Assembly: GCA_023409755.1 (NCBI GenBank)
Contig: JAEYRA010000070.1
Span: forward strand, 1 to 16,415
Origin: Bacillota bacterium
GTDB taxonomy: Bacteria > Bacillota > Clostridia > Christensenellales > UMGS416
Direction: 5' to 3'
DNA: 16,415 bases
The position numbers and the translations under genes are program-made. Under the pieces are notes generated by a model. The model was not told the DNA's origin. It made no database searches and saw nothing but the letters and a program-made list of their open reading frames with translations. This document shows positions 12,510 to 16,415 of this stretch, piece after piece (the stretch's first letter is position 1; the number at the start of each line of letters is the position of its first letter).

Positions 12510-13244
12510 ATGCGTTGGCTGCTAACAGCTCTTTCTCTGTCGGCATTGCTGCTGACGGGCTGCGAGTCGGCCCCTGCCATTGCCGACCACACGGTGAAAA
12601 TCGATGCGTTTACGCCGCAGAACGTGGCAGAAAACGTGTCCATAGGCAGCGACATCCTGTTCACGACGGCATACCAGGACATCCAGAGCATGATCCAGGA
12701 CGCCGATGCCATCGTCCAAGGGGTCGTGCAGAGCATCGAGTATTCCGACGCGGGCGGCCACATCCGCACCAAGCTGGATCTCCTCGTTGGGGAAGCCTAC
12801 AAGGGTGATGTCGCGCCTAACACGGAGATTTCCATCCTCGAACCCGGCGGGTACCTGCGGCTCAAGACATACTATGACCTGACGCAGCAGGTCTATCTGC
12901 CGGACACGTTTACCCAGCAGGACGTGGAGGACGGCAAGACGGTGGACCTGCGGCATACTCATAACCGCCCCGATGCGAAAGCGGGCGACACGCTGCTCCT
13001 CTTCCTTGCAAAGAGCTCGTCCCCTCTCTATGACGGCAAGCAGGTCACCGCCCCCACATTGGCAAAGGCCGACTATCCCGCCGGTTCCTGGGCCACCCTG
13101 GGGGTGTACATGGGCAAATTCCTCAAAACGTCATCGGGGTACGAGCGCGCCGGGTTTTACGCGACGCTGGACGAGGGCGACGTGTCCATCCAGTGGAGTT
13201 TCACCGAGCAGGAGATGATGGACGAACTGGACAAGGCGAAGTAG
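12510..13244 (+). CDS. Secreted lipoprotein of unknown function
   Basis: The 244-residue product starts with a lipoprotein signal peptide; lipobox LLLTGC puts the lipidated Cys at 18, so it should face the outside of the cell membrane. The first third (about 45-115) has alternating strands, ADAIVQGVVQSIEYSD...KLDLLVGEAYKGD...EISILEPGGY, resembling small beta-barrel (OB-like) lipoproteins in Clostridia in which a DADAIV-x-G-x-V pattern and LEPGGY recur. The rest is soluble, with DTLLLFL and a charged C-terminus (EMMDELDKAK). No enzyme motif was seen. ATG 12510 follows AAAGGG by about nine bases. It has a candidate promoter of its own, and a large hairpin follows 25 bp after the stop. Confidence 0.75.
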   Translation: MRWLLTALSLSALLLTGCESAPAIADHTVKIDAFTPQNVAENVSIGSDILFTTAYQDIQSMIQDADAIVQGVVQSIEYSDAGGHIRTKLDLLVGEAYKGDVAPNTEISILEPGGYLRLKTYYDLTQQVYLPDTFTQQDVEDGKTVDLRHTHNRPDAKAGDTLLLFLAKSSSPLYDGKQVTAPTLAKADYPAGSWATLGVYMGKFLKTSSGYERAGFYATLDEGDVSIQWSFTEQEMMDELDKAK

Positions 13245-13269
13245 CCGTTGGAATTACCTTTTTTTGTAA

Positions 13270-13302
13270 AAGGCCTCCGGAACGAATGGTTCAGGAGGCC
13301 TT
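13270..13302. terminator. Large hairpin after the lipoprotein gene
   Basis: AAGGCCTCC (13270-13278) pairs with GGAGGCCTT (13294-13302), with an inner GAAC/GTTC stem. On the plus strand only two T residues follow; on the minus strand the stem continues into TTTT. The hairpin may therefore end minus-strand transcripts coming through the repeat region as well as, or instead of, the lipoprotein mRNA. The orientation is uncertain. Confidence 0.45.
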
Positions 13303-13349
13303 ATGGTGCTATCATAACCCTTGAACGGACGAAGTGAAACGAACCTGCC

Positions 13350-13445
13350 GCCCCATCGCAACACTTCGTGTTGCTCACCCTGCTCTCAACGATTCTAAAG
13401 AATCGTCTGCCGCAGGGTGGGGGTAATACCGCTTCATTCGGCGGG
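13350..13445 (+). repeat. 96-bp structured tandem repeat, unit A
   Basis: Starts GCCCCATC and ends ATTCGGCGGG. It contains a hairpin GCAACAC/GTGTTGC with TTC loop, a hairpin ACGATTC/GAATCGT with TAAA loop, and an enclosing stem CACCCTG/CAGGGTG. It is about 80% identical by eye to unit B, 146 bp downstream. No convincing gene is present; a 95-codon plus-strand frame across both units (13368-13655) has no recognisable protein character. Confidence 0.6.
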
Positions 13446-13495
13446 CGGACGGCTTTTCAAAAAGTAGTTACAGGAAGAAAAAGAGTGAGCCGAGC

Positions 13496-13591
13496 GCCCC
13501 ATCACAACACTGCGTGTTGTTCGCACCACTCTCAACGATTTTTGCGAATCGTCTGCCGTGGCGCGGGGGTAACACCGTTTCATCCGGCGGG
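13496..13591 (+). repeat. 96-bp structured tandem repeat, unit B
   Basis: Same boundaries and same hairpins as unit A, with changed but still pairing stems: ACAACAC/GTGTTGT (TGC loop) and an enclosing CGCACCAC/GTGGCGCG with one A-C mismatch, where unit A has CACCCTG/CAGGGTG. The 50 bp between the units is unique and A-rich. Its 3' end merges into the dispersed repeat shared with 3567-3752. Confidence 0.6.
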
Positions 13592-13768
13592 AGGAACCCA
13601 TTGTGGACGTGAATACGAAAAGCAAATCCCGCCCGCAGGCGAAACGTACCCCTAGAAGCCCCGTATGAGATCTACAGCTTGTGATGGGCCGGCGACATGT
13701 GCGCCGGCCCATCAAAAACGAGAACAAGCGCTCTAATTCGGGGCTGTCGCAAAGCGGCAGCCGCGACG
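13577..13768 (+). repeat. Dispersed structured repeat, copy 2
   Basis: Same block order as the copy at 3567-3752. The main hairpin is a perfect 12-bp stem, GATGGGCCGGCG (13683-13694) and CGCCGGCCCATC (13702-13713), around the same ACATGTG loop. A second hairpin, GCTGTCGC/GCGGCAGC with an AAA loop (13743-13761), lies just past the stop of the minus-strand GGDEF-RHH gene. A-run and not T-run follows the main stem on the plus strand, so it is not a simple terminator. Both copies in this window have the same orientation. Confidence 0.6.
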
Positions 13769-13771
13769 CGT

Positions 13772-14413
13772 CTATACGTCGTACTTTTGCAGCAGGGCGT
13801 CCAGCGCCTCCCGCAGCAGCACGGCCTCGCCAATGCCCTCCCGACGGGAGAGTTTGGTCAGCTGCTGCAGCTGCTCCGCCGTGTAGTGGGAGGTTTTGGT
13901 CACCATCTTTTCCTCCCGGGCCAGGCAGACACGGTTGGCTCCGTTGGCTTTGCCCCGGAACATGGCGCTCTGGGCCTTGCGCAGCAGCTCTGACACACGG
14001 GCGCCATCCTCCGGCGCGGCGGCGATGCCGATCGTCAGCGTCTGGGGGGAGCCATCGGGGGTGCGCACGGGGTTGTTCTTGCGGATGTCCTCCAGCAACA
14101 GGAAGGCGTCTTCCCGCTCCACCTCGGCGGGGAAGAGCAGGGCGAACATGTCGCCGGCGTAGCGATAGAGGCCCGTTCCGGCTGGCATCTTCTCCAGCAG
14201 GTACCGCCCGGTGTCGATGAGCGCCTGGTCGCCGGCAGCGTACCCGAAGCGCTCATTGACCTGCAGGAAGTGGTCGAGGTCCAACACGGCGATGGTGACG
14301 ATGCCGGCGCGCTCGCTCTCCGCCAGCCTCGCTTCCAGGTCCCGGTCAAATTCCTCGTTCAGCGGCAGCGCCAGTGTTTCGTTCACGGCATTGGTCTTTT
14401 CGTTCTTGGCCAT
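13772..14413 (-). CDS. Degenerate GGDEF domain fused to a ribbon-helix-helix DNA-binding domain
   Basis: The 213-residue protein has a GGDEF-type nucleotidyl cyclase fold at about 36-166: VLDLDHFLQVNERFGYAAGD (43-62), RYAGDMFALLFP (84-95), TLTIGIAAAPEDG (125-137) and the closing AMFRGKANGANRVCL (150-164). The signature GGDEF reads AGDMF (86-90): the first Gly is Ala and the catalytic Glu is Met, so cyclic di-GMP synthesis is unlikely. No RxxD inhibitory site precedes it. Residues 170-213 (MVTKTSHYTAEQLQQLTKLS...LLREALDALLQKYDV) look like a ribbon-helix-helix domain of CopG/Arc type, which binds DNA as a dimer. There is no membrane segment. ATG 14413 follows AAGGAG by about eight bases. A nucleotide-sensing transcription factor is the best inference. 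An inverted repeat covers its promoter. Confidence 0.8.
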   Translation of the reverse strand: MAKNEKTNAVNETLALPLNEEFDRDLEARLAESERAGIVTIAVLDLDHFLQVNERFGYAAGDQALIDTGRYLLEKMPAGTGLYRYAGDMFALLFPAEVEREDAFLLLEDIRKNNPVRTPDGSPQTLTIGIAAAPEDGARVSELLRKAQSAMFRGKANGANRVCLAREEKMVTKTSHYTAEQLQQLTKLSRREGIGEAVLLREALDALLQKYDV

Positions 14414-14456
14414 GTGCAGTCTCCTTCCCAGCTTGTGGTGTGACGCGTCTATCTGA

Positions 14457-14484
14457 ATCATAGCACGAAAGTGCTATTTGTAAA
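14457..14484 (-). promoter_or_regulatory. Sigma-A-like promoter of the GGDEF-RHH gene
   Basis: Read on the minus strand, TTTACA (14479-14484) and TATGAT (14457-14462) are separated by 16 bp. Initiation near 14450 gives a leader of about 37 nt. The -35 box lies inside the left arm of the long inverted repeat at 14471-14505. Confidence 0.65.
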
Positions 14485-14505
14485 GTAATATTTTACAAAT
14501 AGTAC
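14471..14505. promoter_or_regulatory. Inverted repeat, putative operator of the GGDEF-RHH gene
   Basis: GTGCTATTTGTAAA (14471-14484) and TTTACAAATAGTAC (14492-14505) form 14-bp arms with one mismatch (11 bp perfect) and a 7-bp spacer. The left arm contains the -35 box of the GGDEF-RHH promoter. The left half also makes a second small inverted repeat, TAGCAC/GTGCTA (14461-14476). The position fits a repressor site, and dimeric ribbon-helix-helix proteins bind such sites. Confidence 0.6.
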
Positions 14506-14573
14506 ATATTTTGTCATCTGGGAATGTGGAGAGGGCGGTCTGACGCGGCTCCGCTGGCATGATGATGGGGCGC

Positions 14574-14602
14574 TTGTGCCGTTGGCACCCCTATGCTATG
14601 AT
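14574..14602 (+). promoter_or_regulatory. Promoter of the 162-aa acetyltransferase gene
   Basis: TTGTGC (14574-14579) and TATGAT (14597-14602) are separated by 17 bp. Initiation near 14609 leaves a leader of about 23 nt that carries GGAGGG (14618-14623) at good spacing before ATG 14632. Confidence 0.6.
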
Positions 14603-14631
14603 GCCCCCACAAGAAATGGAGGGACTGCACC

Positions 14632-15120
14632 ATGGCCGATTGGCTTTTCTCCCCCGGCGCACCGGCTGACCGCGAAGAGGTGATGGCGCTGTATCGGGCG
14701 TGCGCAGTGCAGCCGGGGTGTACCTGGTCGCAGGACTACCCTGCGGCTGAGAATTTCGACGAGGACACCGGGCACGGCTGGCTCCATTGCCTGCGGGAGC
14801 ATGGTCGGATCATCGCCGTCGTCTCGTTTGGGGACATTGGCGAGCATGTGAACGATGGCATACCGTGGAGCGTGGCGGAGCGCCCCTGCGAGTTGGCCCG
14901 CATCGGCGTGCTGCCGGCGCGCGGCGGCCAGGGGATTGGTGCCTACCTTCTTAGCAATGCGATTGCGGTTGCCCAGGGCAAGGGGTTTGACGCCATACGC
15001 CTTCTGGTGAGCCCCGGCAACGCACCGGCGTTGGCCATGTACCGTCGGGTTGGCTTCCGAACGGTGGGCGAGGCCGATCGGTATGATCACCATTGGCTAT
15101 GCCAGGAGTTGCCATTGTAA
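14632..15120 (+). CDS. GNAT-family N-acetyltransferase
   Basis: The 162-residue protein is a single GNAT domain, which acetylates an amine using acetyl-CoA. Visible elements are the N-terminal helices (PADREEVMALYRAC), the strand IIAVVSFGDIGE (60-71), ELARIGVLPARGGQGIGAYLLSNAI (87-111) with the CoA-binding loop RGGQGIG (97-103), and the closing strand-helix ALAMYRRVGFRTVGE (133-147) with the usual Tyr. The substrate is unknown. ATG 14632 has GGAGGG nine bases upstream and a promoter ending 30 bp before it. The gene is divergent from the GGDEF-RHH gene, about 220 bp apart, so that regulator could act on it. No terminator was recognised after it. Confidence 0.9.
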   Translation: MADWLFSPGAPADREEVMALYRACAVQPGCTWSQDYPAAENFDEDTGHGWLHCLREHGRIIAVVSFGDIGEHVNDGIPWSVAERPCELARIGVLPARGGQGIGAYLLSNAIAVAQGKGFDAIRLLVSPGNAPALAMYRRVGFRTVGEADRYDHHWLCQELPL

Positions 15121-15379
15121 AAGGGGCTGCCCTGTTGGTGCTGCACACCCATCGGCTGATTTTCTCCTGCTCCGGTGTGGAAGATTTCGCCATGGCTTGC
15201 TGGGGAAAGCACTGTGCAGGCTGTTCACCTTCTGCCGCAAAAGAGGATACACAAATCAGGAGATTTCCGACCGGTTGAATGCTGCCTTCTCCAAGGTGTT
15301 GCCGTCGGCAGCGTGCTGAATAAGCAAGGCGTTTCCTCCCGCGCGCTGCTGTTGAAAAACACCATAACAATAAAATGTC
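15121..15379. other. Intergenic segment without a convincing gene
   Basis: Together with the promoter and leader of the next gene this makes a 370-bp gap. A plus-strand frame reads RKRGYTNQEISDRL (about 15235-15275), which recalls a LuxR-type helix-turn-helix, but the flanking residues do not fit and there is no ribosome site. It may be a remnant or chance. No hairpin with a T-run was seen. Confidence 0.35.
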
Positions 15380-15408
15380 TGGACACAGTCCAAAATGAAT
15401 GCTATGGT
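15380..15408 (+). promoter_or_regulatory. Candidate promoter of the leucine-rich-repeat gene
   Basis: TGGACA (15380-15385), 17 bp and TATGGT (15403-15408) are the best pair before the start codon, leaving a leader of about 75 nt. That leader contains a TTGACA (15434-15439) without a matching -10 box. Confidence 0.4.
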
Positions 15409-15490
15409 AGATTTTGTCAAATGGAAAACCCGCTTGACATACCTTGGACAATGCGGGAAAGGCAACAGCGGGAAGGAAGGCGGTATTTTC

Positions 15491-16415
15491 ATGAAACCAA
15501 CATGGAAGCCAATCGGCAGTATCCTTTTGTCGGTGTGCATGGTGTTTACCCTGCTGCCAGCCATGGCGTTTGCCAAAGTGCAGGATTCCGGTGCGCCATT
15601 GGGCGTGAACGAAACAATCACTGTCTTTTCGGAGCCTTCTGGGGACGTGGCGGAACAGAACGTGAAAACTGGCGCCGCAGGCACCGATATCACAAGCAAA
15701 TTCACCGACGCGAACTTCCTTGCCGAGGTGCGCAGCAGGATTGGCAAGGCTGCGGATGCGCGGATTTACGATACGGATTTGGCTTCGGTATTAGTGTTGA
15801 ATGTTAGATATAAGAACATCGCAAGCCTTGCGGGAATTGAGTATTTCACCGCACTGCAGGATCTGGACTGCGCCGGCAATCAGCTGACATCGCTGGATGT
15901 GAGCAAGAACACCGCACTACAGGATCTGTACTGCTACAGCAATCAGATGACTGCGCTGGATGTGAGCAAAAACACGACACTGACAGAACTGAGATGCAAC
16001 AACAATCAGCTGACAGCGCTGAATGTGAGCAGCAACACCGCACTGACCACACTGTGGTGCGACGGCAATGCGTTGACATCTCTGGATGTGAGCATGAACA
16101 CAGCGCTGAAAGGACTGGACTGCTACAGCAATCAGCTAACGGCGCTGGACGTGAGCAAGAACACCGCACTCCAATATCTGTCCTGCCACAGCAATAAGTT
16201 GACAGCGCTGGATGTGAGCAACAAAACCGCACTGACCGGTCTGTATTGCTACAGCAATCAGCTGACAGCACTGGATGTGAGCGGCAGCACCGCACTGACC
16301 CAGCTGGACTGCTACAAAAATCAGCTGACATCGCTGGATGTGAGCGGCAACACCGCACTGACCAGGCTGTACTGCTACAAAAATCAGCTGACATCGCTGG
16401 ATGTGAGCAACAACA
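15491..16415 (+). CDS. Secreted leucine-rich-repeat protein, 3' end beyond the window
   Basis: The frame starts at ATG 15491 and is open for 308 codons to the window end, so the gene is partial. A signal peptide (1-28, ending AMAFA) directs export. An N-terminal cap follows, with FTDANFLAEVRSRIG and IASLAGIEYF (about 75-118). Nine 21-residue repeats with the pattern TALxxLxCxxNQLTxLDVSxN occupy residues 120-308. Such Cys-containing LRRs form a curved solenoid and occur in Clostridia surface proteins that bind host or cell partners; cell-wall or membrane anchoring would be encoded beyond the window. AAGG-rich sequence (GGAAGGAAGG) lies about ten bases before the ATG. Antisense frames across the array are artefacts of its codon use. 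Confidence 0.88.
   Translation, partial: MKPTWKPIGSILLSVCMVFTLLPAMAFAKVQDSGAPLGVNETITVFSEPSGDVAEQNVKTGAAGTDITSKFTDANFLAEVRSRIGKAADARIYDTDLASVLVLNVRYKNIASLAGIEYFTALQDLDCAGNQLTSLDVSKNTALQDLYCYSNQMTALDVSKNTTLTELRCNNNQLTALNVSSNTALTTLWCDGNALTSLDVSMNTALKGLDCYSNQLTALDVSKNTALQYLSCHSNKLTALDVSNKTALTGLYCYSNQLTALDVSGSTALTQLDCYKNQLTSLDVSGNTALTRLYCYKNQLTSLDVSNN
15848..16414 (+). repeat. Nine tandem 63-bp coding repeats (LRR array)
   Basis: Nine in-frame 63-bp units encode the 21-residue leucine-rich repeats and end exactly at the window edge, so more are likely beyond. Units share GCACTG, TGCTAC, AATCAGCTGACA and CTGGATGTGAGC blocks; units 7 to 9 are especially alike, suggesting recent duplication. Unit count is expected to vary between strains. 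Confidence 0.85.

Noticed and set aside
13350..13591. CRISPR-like direct repeats
   Set aside because: Only two long imperfect units with one spacer and no cas genes; internal hairpins indicate a structured repeat instead.
15050..15319. Frame with RKRGYTNQEISDRL, similar to a LuxR-type helix-turn-helix
   Set aside because: Only about 12 residues fit, flanking sequence does not, and the frame starts inside the acetyltransferase gene.
15175..15807. 210-codon plus-strand frame across the start of the LRR gene
   Set aside because: Overlaps the signal peptide and N-terminal cap of the LRR protein in another frame and shows no domain.
15846..16394. 182-codon minus-strand frame with regular Cys/Ser/His repeats
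   Set aside because: It mirrors the 63-bp units of the LRR gene on the plus strand and has no start signal of its own; the periodicity is inherited from the array.

Overview
The window looks like the chromosome of a GC-rich member of the Clostridia, probably a gut Oscillospiraceae/Ruminococcaceae-type Firmicute. The basis is the block rpmE, DUF1385 (YqhQ-type), prmC, prfA in the order usual for that class, a CwlD/AmiC-type wall amidase, AGGAGG-like ribosome binding sites, sigma-A-like promoters and lipoprotein-type secreted proteins. No genus can be named from the sequence alone, and no tRNA, rRNA, complete insertion sequence or CRISPR array was seen.

Layout. Positions 1-1300: an AbrB-family membrane protein on the minus strand, preceded by a short leader ORF, shares a region of overlapping divergent promoters with an N-acetylmuramoyl-L-alanine amidase on the plus strand. 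Positions 2150-3340: an AT-rich island (about 30% GC in a sampled stretch, against roughly 65-70% by eye around it). It carries a 2H-phosphoesterase-like protein with degenerate catalytic motifs, zinc-knuckle-like fragments and the broken 5' end of an aminoglycoside-phosphotransferase-like gene. Positions 3340-3800: GC-rich noncoding DNA with hairpins and copy 1 of a dispersed structured repeat. Positions 3804-6097: a lipoprotein serpin overlapping an M42 metallo-aminopeptidase. Positions 6123-10375: rpmE with its own promoter, leader and terminator, then DUF1385, prmC, prfA and a DUF3784-type membrane protein. Positions 10390-12343: a 65-aa protein divergent from a ZIP metal transporter, then a GNAT-type acetyltransferase. 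Positions 12510-13244: a lipoprotein of unknown function. Positions 13345-13768: two tandem 96-bp structured repeats and copy 2 of the dispersed repeat. Positions 13772-14505: a degenerate GGDEF domain fused to a ribbon-helix-helix DNA-binding domain, with an inverted repeat over its own promoter. Positions 14574-15120: a second GNAT acetyltransferase. Positions 15380-16415: a secreted leucine-rich-repeat protein that runs off the window end.

The genes that clearly work together are prmC and prfA: PrmC methylates the GGQ glutamine of RF1. rpmE and DUF1385 are conserved neighbours in this block. The serpin and the M42 peptidase overlap by 4 bp and are probably cotranscribed, but no functional link is shown. 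The strongest candidates for something undescribed are the GGDEF-RHH fusion with its putative operator, the covarying structured repeats, and the surface serpin with an unusually acidic reactive loop.
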